Part shown: positions 1 to 7,009 of the stretch, piece by piece
How the letters are laid out: every line of letters begins with the position of its first letter
How positions within the stretch are numbered: the first letter of the stretch is position 1
NCBI GenBank assembly: GCA_964580155.1
Contig: CAZOJP010000033.1
Span: 1-24,950, forward strand
Reading direction: 5' to 3'
Source: Intestinibacillus sp964580155
Lineage (GTDB): Bacteria; Bacillota; Clostridia; Oscillospirales; Butyricicoccaceae
DNA length: 24,950 nucleotides
Notes under the pieces: model-generated
Seen by the model: only the letters and a program-made list of their open reading frames with translations
Told to the model about the DNA's origin: nothing
Database searches by the model: none
Made by a program: the position numbers and the translations under genes

Positions 1-804
1 GACGGCGAGTCCACGATTCTGTTCGTTAACACCGATGATGCAGAGGGCGTAGAGTCCGGCACGATCAAGGAAGCGAACAAGGACGTAAACGGCTTCTACA
101 TGGCAAACGCACTGGTGATCGGCAACGGCGACAGCGTTGAGCTGCTGATCGTTGATACCCAGAACGACTTCAACGCTAAGGATGCCAAGAACGACTATAC
201 GTTCGCTAAGAGAGCGTCCGTCACTGCAGACGCGGACAACCCGTCGCTGACCTATGGCGATACGAATGCGCTGACATTCAACATTACGACCACTCAGATT
301 GGCAAGGATGCAGTTGTTACTGGCGGCACCATGCCGGCTGGCTTCACACTGACTGCTGGATCCAAGACTGACGCGGACGGTAAGGTTACTGTTACTGTAA
401 CTCCTACTGGCGCTGCAACTGCAGGCACACACACCCTGACCTTCACGGTTGACGGCACGTCCGCGACCATTGATGTCGTAGTTGCGAAGAAGGCTGTTGC
501 AGCAACTGATATGGAGATTGCTACTCCGACTAGTAAGGGTGCAGAAACTACTGTTACCGTAACTGGTTTCACGGAAATTGGTATTTCTAAGGCTGAGCTG
601 GAGGGTGCTACTTTCACTCTCAAGGCTAAGATTGGTGAAAGCGACAACACTGCAATCGAAGTTAAGTCTGCGGAACTTGCAGATGGTACTCTGACACTGA
701 CCTTTGCTTCCACTGAGATTCAGGCAGGTACTATTTCTCTGACAGTTGCAGATACAGCGAACTTTGATTTCTCGGATACTGCTACTGAGAAGACGATTGC
801 GTAA
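1..804 (+). CDS. C-terminal part of an S-layer-like surface protein with Ig-like repeats
   Basis: The open frame enters from the left edge in phase 1 and stops at TAA 802-804, so only the last 267 codons are present. The visible protein is rich in Thr, Ala, Val and Asp, almost lacks Cys, and reads as beta-strand repeats. Residues from about 80 to 160 (GGTMPAGFTLTAG, then GTHTLTFTVDGTSATIDVVV) look like a bacterial Ig-like domain, and the part before it (TILFVNTDDAEGVESG) resembles segments seen in S-layer-type proteins of Clostridia. The role is probably structural at the cell surface, but no catalytic motif or anchor is visible. Codon use differs from its neighbours: ACT, GTT and GCT are common and GC content is lower. 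That can mean very high expression or separate ancestry. A strong hairpin terminator follows directly. The exact family cannot be fixed without the N-terminus. Confidence 0.75.
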   Translation, partial: DGESTILFVNTDDAEGVESGTIKEANKDVNGFYMANALVIGNGDSVELLIVDTQNDFNAKDAKNDYTFAKRASVTADADNPSLTYGDTNALTFNITTTQIGKDAVVTGGTMPAGFTLTAGSKTDADGKVTVTVTPTGAATAGTHTLTFTVDGTSATIDVVVAKKAVAATDMEIATPTSKGAETTVTVTGFTEIGISKAELEGATFTLKAKIGESDNTAIEVKSAELADGTLTLTFASTEIQAGTISLTVADTANFDFSDTATEKTIA

Positions 805-843
805 TCTCCCTACCTCACGGTAAGCAGATTCGTATCTAGCACA

Positions 844-878
844 AAAAGCCCCCTCGGGATATTCCCGAGGGGGCTTTT
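844..878. terminator. Bidirectional intrinsic terminator
   Basis: A perfect 16-bp stem (844-859 with 863-878) has a 3-nt loop, with AAAA on one side and TTTT on the other. It lies between the stop codons of the convergent surface-protein gene and the tail-like gene, so it can serve both strands. Confidence 0.93.
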
Positions 879-883
879 CTGTG

Positions 884-1510
884 CTATCCTTTGAATGCAA
901 TATAGCGCCATGCAAGTGCAGTGTTGAACATGCCCGACACCTGAAAGCCGTTGGATGTAACGGCGGCACAGTTGGCAGGATAATTGCGAAGCGCCAAATT
1001 GTGCGCCGTGCGGTCATCGCCGTAACTCGTTGTGGGGCAGGAAATAAGCACGGCAAGCGGATAAAAGCCAAGGTTAATGGTTTGCGATCCGGTGCCGTTG
1101 CTGTTGCCGGTGTACACGCCGCACACAATCTCGCATTTTGCGGCAATCGCAGTCTGCTGCGCGGTCAGCTTGCCCTCTGCCGTTTGAACGCGCCTGTCCA
1201 GCGCGCTGTCCGCGTCCGTCCGCGCCGCCTGCTCCGCGTCCAGCGCGGCTTGCTCCGCCTTGCTATTCAGCTTGCCGGCAAGCGCGTCGTCCAGCATGCT
1301 CTCGCTCACGTTCCCTGCAAACGTCCGTTCGATGATGCCGTTCACCTTGCCCTCCAGTACCGCGCCGTCCGCGCACACGCCGCTCAGCGCCTGACGCAGC
1401 TCCTCCGGCGCTGCGTCAAACCAGTCCTTGAGCAGCTGCGGCTCCATATTGGGCTGATCGGGCAGCATCCCCACCGTTTTTTTGAATTCTTTGATTTCGT
1501 GATGAAACAT
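884..1510 (-). CDS. Orphan phage-tail-fibre-like protein
   Basis: This 208-residue protein has the layout of small Clostridial phage tail proteins. Residues 27-45 (KDWFDAAPEELRQALSGV) look like the N-terminal helix found in such proteins. Residues about 82-125 form an Ala/Glu/Asp-rich coiled coil (AALDAEQAARTDADSALDRR). The C-terminal part has VYTGNSNGTGSQTINLGFYP and ends in WRYIAFKG, a pattern I associate with receptor-binding ends of tail proteins. No signal peptide or membrane segment is seen. The ATG at 1510 is preceded by a strong AAAGGAGG site, and the TAG at 884-886 abuts the shared terminator. No other phage gene, integrase or reverse transcriptase lies within the window, so it stands alone. 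Its promoter carries a LexA box, which suggests expression upon DNA damage. It may be a prophage or tailocin remnant or an adopted host gene. The family assignment rests on pattern recognition only. Confidence 0.72.
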   Translation of the reverse strand: MFHHEIKEFKKTVGMLPDQPNMEPQLLKDWFDAAPEELRQALSGVCADGAVLEGKVNGIIERTFAGNVSESMLDDALAGKLNSKAEQAALDAEQAARTDADSALDRRVQTAEGKLTAQQTAIAAKCEIVCGVYTGNSNGTGSQTINLGFYPLAVLISCPTTSYGDDRTAHNLALRNYPANCAAVTSNGFQVSGMFNTALAWRYIAFKG

Positions 1511-1554
1511 TGCGTCCTCCTTTTCGTGCTCCTCTTATATATTCGGTATCTAAC

Positions 1555-1583
1555 ATAATACGAACATTCGTTCATTTTGTCAA
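1555..1583 (-). promoter_or_regulatory. SigA promoter of the tail-like gene
   Basis: On the minus strand, TTGACA (1578-1583), a 17-bp spacer and TATTAT (1555-1560) form a near-consensus vegetative promoter. Transcription would begin about 40 nt before the ATG at 1510. Confidence 0.85.
1561..1574. promoter_or_regulatory. LexA (DinR) operator, SOS box
   Basis: CGAACATTCGTTCA contains the perfect Gram-positive LexA core GAAC-N4-GTTC (1562-1573). It sits entirely inside the 17-bp spacer between the -35 and -10 elements, so bound LexA would exclude RNA polymerase. The core alone would occur by chance about 0.4 times in a window of this length. Its exact position in a strong promoter makes a functional site likely. 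Confidence 0.75.
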
Positions 1584-1609
1584 GACCTCTTTTCGCCGCG
1601 CCCAACATT

Positions 1610-1618
1610 TGATATACT
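1610..1618 (+). promoter_or_regulatory. Extended -10 promoter for the arsC-like operon
   Basis: TGATATACT gives an extended TG motif (1610-1611) and a -10 hexamer TATACT (1613-1618). The -35 region 17 bp upstream (TTTTCG, 1590-1595) is weak. It is divergent from the SOS promoter, and the arsC-like ATG lies 48 bp downstream. Confidence 0.6.
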
Positions 1619-1666
1619 AGGGGGGTACACGGCGCACCCACGCGCGCCGGGAAAGGACCATATCCC

Positions 1667-1949
1667 ATGAACATTCAAATTTTCGGCACCACCAAGAGCT
1701 TTGACACCAAAAAGGCGGAGCGCTGGTTCAAAGAGCGCGGCATCCGCTTCCAATCCATCGACCTCCGGCAAAAGGGCATGAGCCGCGGCGAGCTNNNNNN
1801 NNNNNNNNNNNNNNNNNNNNNNNNNNNNNNNNNNNNNNNNNNNNNNNNNNNNNNNNNNNNNNNNNNNNNNNNNNNNNNNNNNNNNNNNNNNNNNCGGCAG
1901 ACAGGCGACCGTGGGCTTTTGCCCCGGAATCTGGGAAAAGTGGACGTGA
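1667..1949 (+). CDS. ArsC/Spx-family protein, interrupted by an assembly gap
   Basis: The first 42 residues (MNIQIFGTTKSFDTKKAERW, then KERGIRFQSIDLRQKGMSRGEL) are typical of the small thioredoxin-fold ArsC/Spx/YffB family. The N-run starts at 1795. After the gap, phase 0 gives GRQATVGFCPGIWEKWT followed by TGA at 1947-1949, matching the usual C-terminus of this family. The two parts are in different phases across exactly 100 N, so the real gap length should be a multiple of three. About 55-60 residues would restore the normal length near 115-120. The usual N-terminal Cys of the CX3-type active site is replaced by Thr-Thr-Lys, so arsenate reductase activity is doubtful. A GGAAAGGA site precedes the ATG. 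The stop overlaps the next gene's GTG start (GTGA). Confidence 0.8.
1795..1894. other. Assembly gap of 100 N
   Basis: Exactly 100 undetermined bases interrupt the arsC-like gene. A round 100 is the common placeholder for a gap of unknown length, and the phase mismatch of the flanking coding parts shows that the true length is not 100. Confidence 0.98.
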
Positions 1950-2389
1950 GCGATATGGAGAAAACGCCGTTTGCGCGCACCGTCCACTATTACGAGACCG
2001 ACCGCATGGGCATCGTGCACCACTCGAACTATCTGCGCTTTTTTGAGGAGGCGCGCGTCGACTGGCTGGCACAGCGCGGCATCCCGTATGAGGTGTTCGA
2101 GCAGCGCGGGATGCTGTCGCCCCTGCTCACGAGCGCGTGCACCTATCACAAGCCGCTCACCTTCGGCGAGCCGTTTTGTGTGCACCTCGCGCTGACGCAG
2201 TACAACGGGCTGCGCATGACGCTGGCCTACCGCGTCGAACGCACGACGGACGGCGCGCTTTGCGCCACCGGCGAAACCGCGCACTGCTTTGTGCAGGCGC
2301 AAACCTTCCGTCCGCTGCGGCTGCAGCGCGCCTTTCCCGCGGCGCATGAAGCGCTGCTCGCCGCCGCAGAAAAGGAGGCGCACGCATGA
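1946..2389 (+). CDS. Acyl-CoA thioesterase, YbgC/4HBT hotdog family
   Basis: This 147-residue protein (counted from the GTG at 1946) has the single-hotdog fold pattern of YbgC/FadM-type thioesterases, which hydrolyse acyl-CoA or acyl-ACP thioesters in the cytoplasm. Residues 14-40 (HYYETDRMGIVHHSNYLRFF) carry the hallmark segment, with Asp19 as the expected catalytic acid and the HHSNY loop on the central helix. The GTG overlaps the arsC-like stop as GTGA. An in-frame ATG at 1955 is an alternative start that would lose three residues. The stop overlaps the MATE ATG as ATGA, so all three genes are probably translationally coupled. The natural substrate cannot be read from sequence. A long apparent frame from 1667 through the N-run into this gene is an artefact of the gap size. 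Confidence 0.87.
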   Translation: MSDMEKTPFARTVHYYETDRMGIVHHSNYLRFFEEARVDWLAQRGIPYEVFEQRGMLSPLLTSACTYHKPLTFGEPFCVHLALTQYNGLRMTLAYRVERTTDGALCATGETAHCFVQAQTFRPLRLQRAFPAAHEALLAAAEKEAHA

Positions 2390-3723
2390 CCAAAACCATG
2401 ACCGAGGGCGGCCCTGCCCGCCTGATTTTGCTGTTTGCCCTGCCGCTGCTCGGCGGCAACCTCTTTCAGCAGCTCTATAACATGATGGATACCCTCATCG
2501 TCGGGCGCACGCTCGGCGTGCAGGCGCTCGCCGCGGTCGGCTGCACCGGCAGCATCATGTTCCTGTTCCTCGGCTTCGTGCAGGGGCTGTCGACCGGCAT
2601 GTCCATCGTCACCGCGCGCGCGTTCGGCGCGGATGATTTTGACGGCGTGCGCCGCTCCTTCGCCGCGATTATCGTGCTCGGCGCAGGCATCGCGGTCGTG
2701 CTCACCGCGCTGTCCGTGCCGCTCGCAAAGCCCATCCTGCGCGCGATGAACACCCCGTCGAGCATCATCGACAACGCTTATCGCTATATCGTGATCATTT
2801 ACGCGGGTCTGTTCGCCGCGATGGTGTTCAATGTGCTGTCCAACGTGCTGCGCGCGCTGGGGGACAGCCGCACACCGCTGCTGTTCCTCGTCATTGCAAG
2901 CGTGCTCAATATCGTGCTCGACCTCGCGCTCATCCTCGGCACCCCGATGGGTGTCGCAGGCGCGGCGGTCGCAACCGTGCTGTCGCAGACCGTGTCCGGC
3001 GTGCTGTGCATCGTCTATATCGCGCGCAAATTCCCGATTTTACATGTGCGCCGCGCGGATTTTACGCTCCGCAGGGGCGAGCTGTGGCAGCATGCGCGCA
3101 TCGGCCTGCCGATGGGGTTTCAGGCGTCCATCATCGGCTTTGGCGTCATCATTTTGCAAATCGTGCTCAACGGTCAGGGCGAAACCAGCGTCGCGGCCTA
3201 TACCGCCGCGCAGAAGATCGAGCAGATCATCGTCGCGCCGCTCTCGTCGTTCGGCATGACCATGGCGACCTACACCGCGCAAAACTACGGCGCAGGAAAG
3301 CTGCCGCGCATCCGTCAGGGCGTGCGCCGCTGCGCCGCGCTGTCGCTCGGCTATACCGCGGTCATCATGTGCATCGCAACCTTCGCGGGCGCGGCGCTCG
3401 TCCGGCTGTTCGTGCAGGATGCGCCCGTGGTTGTGGACATGGCGCGGCAGTATCTGCGCATCACCTGCCTGTTTTATCCGATTTTGTCCATGCTGTTCAT
3501 CCTGCGCTACACGCTGCAGGGGCTGGGGCAGGGCATCGTGCCCACCATCGCAGGCATCATGGAGCTGACGATGCGCGCGCTCGGCTGCATCGCGCTCGCG
3601 CCGCGGTTCGGGTTTGCAGGCATTTGCGTGGCATACGCGCTCGCGTGGCCCGGCTCGGCGACACCGCTCGTCATTTCCTACATCGCCACCATGCGCCGTC
3701 TGCTGCCGCGGCAGCGTGCATAA
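2386..3723 (+). CDS. MATE-family multidrug/cation antiporter
   Basis: The 445-residue protein has about twelve hydrophobic segments and the typical N-terminal sequence LFALPLLGGNLFQQLYNMMD, followed by IVGRTLGVQALAAVGCTGSI and a loop with GDSRTPLLFLVIASVLNIVL. These are standard for MATE transporters of the DinF/NorM-like group. Such proteins sit in the cytoplasmic membrane and expel drugs or metabolites in exchange for Na+ or H+. The ATG overlaps the thioesterase stop (ATGA), with AAGGAGG at 2371-2377. The length matches the family (440-460). The substrate is unknown. A hairpin terminator follows the TAA within a few bases, so this is the last gene of its operon. Confidence 0.95.
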   Translation: MTKTMTEGGPARLILLFALPLLGGNLFQQLYNMMDTLIVGRTLGVQALAAVGCTGSIMFLFLGFVQGLSTGMSIVTARAFGADDFDGVRRSFAAIIVLGAGIAVVLTALSVPLAKPILRAMNTPSSIIDNAYRYIVIIYAGLFAAMVFNVLSNVLRALGDSRTPLLFLVIASVLNIVLDLALILGTPMGVAGAAVATVLSQTVSGVLCIVYIARKFPILHVRRADFTLRRGELWQHARIGLPMGFQASIIGFGVIILQIVLNGQGETSVAAYTAAQKIEQIIVAPLSSFGMTMATYTAQNYGAGKLPRIRQGVRRCAALSLGYTAVIMCIATFAGAALVRLFVQDAPVVVDMARQYLRITCLFYPILSMLFILRYTLQGLGQGIVPTIAGIMELTMRALGCIALAPRFGFAGICVAYALAWPGSATPLVISYIATMRRLLPRQRA

Positions 3724-3724
3724 G

Positions 3725-3758
3725 AAAAAGCTGTCGACCGAGGTCGACAGCTTTTTTT
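3725..3758. terminator. Bidirectional intrinsic terminator
   Basis: AAAAAGCTGTCGAC pairs with GTCGACAGCTTTTT around a CGAG tetraloop, followed on the plus strand by seven T. It separates the convergent MATE and chemoreceptor genes and can act in both directions. Confidence 0.92.
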
Positions 3759-3776
3759 GTGCGCGGAAGGATGAAA

Positions 3777-5795
3777 TTAGAACGCGTCTGACGGGGCTTC
3801 GTCCGTGTCGGCTTCGTCCATGTCGGCATCGTCCATGTCGGCATCCAGCCGGAAGCGGCCGACGAGCGTATCCAGAACGTGCGCCTGAGAGGACAGCTCC
3901 TCGCTGGCGGCGGCGCTTTCCTCACTGGTGGCGGAGTTAATCTGCACAACAGAGGAAATCTGCTCTACGCCGATGGTAATCTGCGAAATGCTGTGCGACT
4001 GCTCCTCGGACGCGACCGAAATCTCGTTGACGGTGGACACAACGTCGCCGACCTTGCCCGCAAGATCCTCGAAGGCGCCGCTCGTCTTGCTCGCGATGGT
4101 TTCGCCGCGCGAGACCGCGGAAATGGAGCTTTCGATGAGGTGCGTAATTTCGAGTGCGGCATCCGCAGACTTTTGCGCAAGGTTGCGCACCTCGTCCGCG
4201 ACAACGGCAAAGCCCTTGCCCGCCGTGCCCGCTCTTGCGGCCTCGACCGCGGCATTAAGCGCCAGAATGTTCGTTTGGAATGCAATATCGTCGATGACCT
4301 TGATGACCTTGCTGATGTTTTCCGAGGTTTCGGAAATTTCCTGCATCGAGCCCAGCATGCGCTGCATATCGGACATCGTCGCCTGCGCGACCTCTCCCGA
4401 TACCGTTGCAAGGTCGTTTGCCTTCTTGGCGTTCTGCGAGTTGACCTTTACCTGCTGCGAAATATCCATCAGGGTGGCGGACAGCTCCTGCACGCTGCTC
4501 GCCTGCTCGGTTGCGCCCTGCGCGAGCGCCTGCGCGCCGCTTGAAACCTGCGCTGCGCGCATGTTAATCTGCGAGGCCGAGTCCTTGATGTCGCTCATCG
4601 CGGTGTTGAGGGACAGCTTGATGCCGTCGAGCGAGGTTTTCAGGTGAACGAACGCGCCCTTAAAGTCCGCGGTCGGGCTCACGCTGAAGTTGCCCTGCGA
4701 AAATTCGTGCAGCACGTTGTGAATGTCATGGATATAGGACTGCAGCGTCGCGACCGTGCTTGCAACGCTTGCGGTCATGGTGCCGAGCTCGTCGCGCGAC
4801 TGGATGACTGTAACCGGCGTTTCCAGATCGCCCTGCGACAGCAGAAGCATGCGCTGGGTGACATTTTTAAGCGGCTTTGTCAGACGGTCGGAGAAGATCA
4901 CCATTGCGACCATCGCCAGCACGAAGATAATCACGGAGGACAGCAGCAGCGCAAGAGCCGTGTATTTGATCGACGCGGTCATCTCGCCCATGGGCGCGAC
5001 GACACCGTAGACCCAGCCACCCGAGCCGTCGACCGGGCCGTAGGCGCAAATGCGCTTGTTGCCCTGATAGACGTATTCATCCACACCGACGTTGCCTTGT
5101 GCCATGATGGCGTGCACACGCGCGGCACTGTCAAACGCAGAGTCCGTCTTGGCAAGGTCGAGGGTGCTGATTTGCTCGCTGACAAGGGACGGATCGGCGT
5201 CTGCGATCGCCATGCTGTTGCTGTCCAGCATGAAGATATTGCCGGTCTGTCCGATGACAACGCCGCGAACCATGTCGCTGAAATGCTGGCCGTCCAGACG
5301 CAGCAGCAGAATGCCGTTATACCCCGTCGTGCTGGGGATCTTTGCGGCAAGGTTGAAAATCACCGCACCGCTGTCCAGCTTTTGCGTGGAGGAAATCACG
5401 GTTTCACCGGCCATTGCGCGCTGATAGTAATCCTGCTTGGAAAAATCTTCTTTCTTTAGTGCGGGGTCTTCGCTGGTTACGGTGCCGTCCGCACGGACGA
5501 TGGCGACGGAGAGCGCGTCGGCATAGCGCTGCTGGACTTCGCCGAGGAAGGTGTATTCCTGCCCGGTTTTCATTTCCTCACAGCTTTCGGCCAGCGTATC
5601 GGCCTGCTGCTTGAGCAGGGCAATTTCAGTGGAAAACGTGCCGTTGACGATGGATCCCATCGTGGTCATGTCGCTGATGACATTTTGCTTGATGCCTTGA
5701 TAGCTCGACAGAATGCCCGTCAGCGCGGCCGTGAGCGACATCACAAGAAAAATCGCCGCCACGACCGAAATCAATTTTGTGCGGATTGATTTCAT
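3777..5795 (-). CDS. Methyl-accepting chemotaxis protein with dCache-like sensor
   Basis: This 672-residue receptor has TM1 at about 8-30, an extracellular dCache-like sensor at 34-275, TM2 at 277-301 and HAMP at 302-355. The cytoplasmic signalling hairpin spans about 410-645. The hairpin tip (500-541: DDIAFQTNILALNAAVEAAR, then GKGFAVVADEVRNLAQKSA) is nearly canonical and should bind CheA/CheW. It senses an external ligand, possibly an amino acid, but the ligand is unknown. The ATG at 5795 is chosen because GGAG lies 7-10 bases upstream and TM1 begins directly after; an upstream in-frame ATG at 5903 has no such support. The C-terminus ends in an acidic repeat (DADMDDADMDEADTDEA, 651-667) with no CheR-tether pentapeptide. 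The gene is transcribed alone, with terminators on both sides. Confidence 0.95.
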   Translation of the reverse strand: MKSIRTKLISVVAAIFLVMSLTAALTGILSSYQGIKQNVISDMTTMGSIVNGTFSTEIALLKQQADTLAESCEEMKTGQEYTFLGEVQQRYADALSVAIVRADGTVTSEDPALKKEDFSKQDYYQRAMAGETVISSTQKLDSGAVIFNLAAKIPSTTGYNGILLLRLDGQHFSDMVRGVVIGQTGNIFMLDSNSMAIADADPSLVSEQISTLDLAKTDSAFDSAARVHAIMAQGNVGVDEYVYQGNKRICAYGPVDGSGGWVYGVVAPMGEMTASIKYTALALLLSSVIIFVLAMVAMVIFSDRLTKPLKNVTQRMLLLSQGDLETPVTVIQSRDELGTMTASVASTVATLQSYIHDIHNVLHEFSQGNFSVSPTADFKGAFVHLKTSLDGIKLSLNTAMSDIKDSASQINMRAAQVSSGAQALAQGATEQASSVQELSATLMDISQQVKVNSQNAKKANDLATVSGEVAQATMSDMQRMLGSMQEISETSENISKVIKVIDDIAFQTNILALNAAVEAARAGTAGKGFAVVADEVRNLAQKSADAALEITHLIESSISAVSRGETIASKTSGAFEDLAGKVGDVVSTVNEISVASEEQSHSISQITIGVEQISSVVQINSATSEESAAASEELSSQAHVLDTLVGRFRLDADMDDADMDEADTDEAPSDAF
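3797..3846. repeat. 15-bp tandem repeat coding the acidic chemoreceptor tail
   Basis: About three copies of GTCGGCWTCGTCCAT (3807-3821, 3822-3836, partial 3837-3846), with a degenerate copy before them, encode Ala-Asp-Met/Thr-Asp-Asp/Glu units at the C-terminus of the chemoreceptor. The unit is a whole number of codons, so copy-number changes would keep the frame. Confidence 0.75.
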
Positions 5796-5837
5796 AAAAA
5801 AACTCCTTTTTATTTTGTGACACAAAGATGGTGTCGC

Positions 5838-5902
5838 TGTGCCGTGCAGATTGCAATCCCCCACATAGCTCTGAATTGGAAAGAACAGGGCATCACGGCA
5901 CA
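5838..5902 (-). repeat. Inverted repeat in the chemoreceptor leader
   Basis: TGTGCCGTG (5838-5846) and CACGGCACA (5894-5902) are perfect 9-bp arms 47 nt apart in the 5' untranslated region. A second small hairpin (GACAC/GTGTC) lies at about 5820-5836, just before the ribosome binding site. They could fold in the leader RNA. No known riboswitch is recognised. Confidence 0.5.
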
Positions 5903-5915
5903 ACTCATATTAATC

Positions 5916-5942
5916 ATATCGACATAAACGCATAAAACTAAA
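5916..5942 (-). promoter_or_regulatory. Possible SigD-type promoter of the chemoreceptor
   Basis: On the minus strand, GTCGATAT (5916-5923) is one base from the flagellar sigma -10 consensus GCCGATAT. It lies 15 bp after TTTA (5939-5942), where TAAA is expected. The -35 match is poor, so this is a candidate only. No good SigA promoter was seen in the leader. Confidence 0.35.
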
Positions 5943-5999
5943 GCGCTTTTGATAAAAAAACGAAGAAAATAAGCAAAAAAGAATGATTTAGGCAAATAG

Positions 6000-6037
6000 A
6001 ACCAAAAAAACGCCCCCAACTGGGGCGCAGTTTTGGT
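6000..6037. terminator. Terminator after the siroheme reductase gene
   Basis: On the minus strand, CGCCCC-AGTTG-GGGGCG is followed by seven T (6004-6010). Flanking AACCAAAA/TTTTGGTT extends the stem, so it may also work on the plus strand. It closes the htrA-reductase unit. Confidence 0.9.
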
Positions 6038-6050
6038 TCGTTTGCGGACT

Positions 6051-6968
6051 TTAAAGGCCGCGGGCCAGAATTTCCGCGCGCCGCGCGAGCAGATCATCAT
6101 GCAGCAGCGCGTCGATGATTGCGTCCTCGCCGAGCCGATCGACCATTGCGGCAAGACGCTCGCCCTTGCGGCCGCGCTCGCGGAAGAGCAGCAGCGTTTT
6201 TTCGATCATGTCGAGCGTCTCCTCCTCGGTGAACAGCCCGGGCAGCGCGGTGCCAAAGCGCACCAAACGCCCCCAGCGTCCGCCGACAAACAGCTTGTAG
6301 CGCACCGTGTCGGGCGATACCGCGCCGAACGGACACTTGCCCACGCAGTAGCCGCAGTTGTTGCAAATGGTGTCGTCGCGCACCATCTTGCCGTCTGTGA
6401 GTGCGCACGCCTGCATGCGGCACACCTTTTCGATCTGACAGACCGCGCAGCCGCGGCATTTTTCCGCATCAAACAGCGGAGGGCGCTGCCCCATGATGCC
6501 GAAATCATTGAGATTCGGCTTGACGCAGTTGTTCGGGCAGCCGCCGACCGCAATCTTGAATTTGTGCGGCAGGCGCACGTCGCCCATGCCGGCATAGAAC
6601 CGATCGTGAATTTTGCGCGCGAGCGCCTGCGTATCGTAAAAGCCAAACGTACACACCGTGCCCTTGCACGCGACGACCGGACGCACCTTGGCGCCCGTGC
6701 CGCCCGCGGTCAGGCCGCAGGCGGCAAGCCCCTCGCGCACCGCGCCGATGTTCTCATAGCGGATGCCGGGGATCTCCACGGTCATGCGCGCGGTGAACGC
6801 GCAATGCCCTGCACCGTACTGTGCGGCGAGCGCGGACACGCACGCAAGCTCGTGCGCGGACAGCGTGCCGTTGCGCGTAATCACGCGGCAGGAGAAGGTT
6901 TCGCCGTTATTATTGAGCAAAAACCCCTCCAGCTTGACGCGCTGTACGTCTTCCTTTGTGAAACCCAT
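6051..6968 (-). CDS. Siroheme/4Fe-4S sulfite or nitrite reductase-family protein
   Basis: The 305-residue protein has the sulfite/nitrite reductase half-domain. Residues 101-106 (CKGTVC) and 144-148 (CPNNC) supply the four Cys expected for the [4Fe-4S]-siroheme centre. A ferredoxin insert with two cluster sites (C171, C174, C177, C183/C188 and C202, C205, C208, C212-Pro) follows. This layout is seen in anaerobic COG2221-type reductases such as AsrC and DsrA/B relatives. It would reduce sulfite or nitrite in the cytoplasm, with unknown electron donor. No AsrA/AsrB partner is present. The start is uncertain. The ATG at 6968 fits the family N-terminus (GFTKEDVQRVKLEGFLL), but its AGAGG is 15 bases upstream. 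A GTG at 7013 overlaps the protease stop (GTGA) and would add 15 residues. The first Cys pair is CX4C rather than the more common CX5C. Confidence 0.85.
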   Translation of the reverse strand: MGFTKEDVQRVKLEGFLLNNNGETFSCRVITRNGTLSAHELACVSALAAQYGAGHCAFTARMTVEIPGIRYENIGAVREGLAACGLTAGGTGAKVRPVVACKGTVCTFGFYDTQALARKIHDRFYAGMGDVRLPHKFKIAVGGCPNNCVKPNLNDFGIMGQRPPLFDAEKCRGCAVCQIEKVCRMQACALTDGKMVRDDTICNNCGYCVGKCPFGAVSPDTVRYKLFVGGRWGRLVRFGTALPGLFTEEETLDMIEKTLLLFRERGRKGERLAAMVDRLGEDAIIDALLHDDLLARRAEILARGL

Positions 6969-7009
6969 GATAAAATTGCACTTCCTCTGATTTTTTAAAG
7001 TATAAGCGG

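Noticed and set aside
884..1510. Diversity-generating retroelement target
   Set aside because: No reverse transcriptase, template repeat or adenine-variable region was seen in the window.
1580..2383. Minus-strand frame across the N gap
   Set aside because: It exists only because N codons do not stop translation, and the plus strand encodes recognised families.
6033..6998. 321-codon plus-strand frame opposite the siroheme reductase
   Set aside because: The minus strand has all the cluster cysteines in proper spacing; the plus frame is a shadow.
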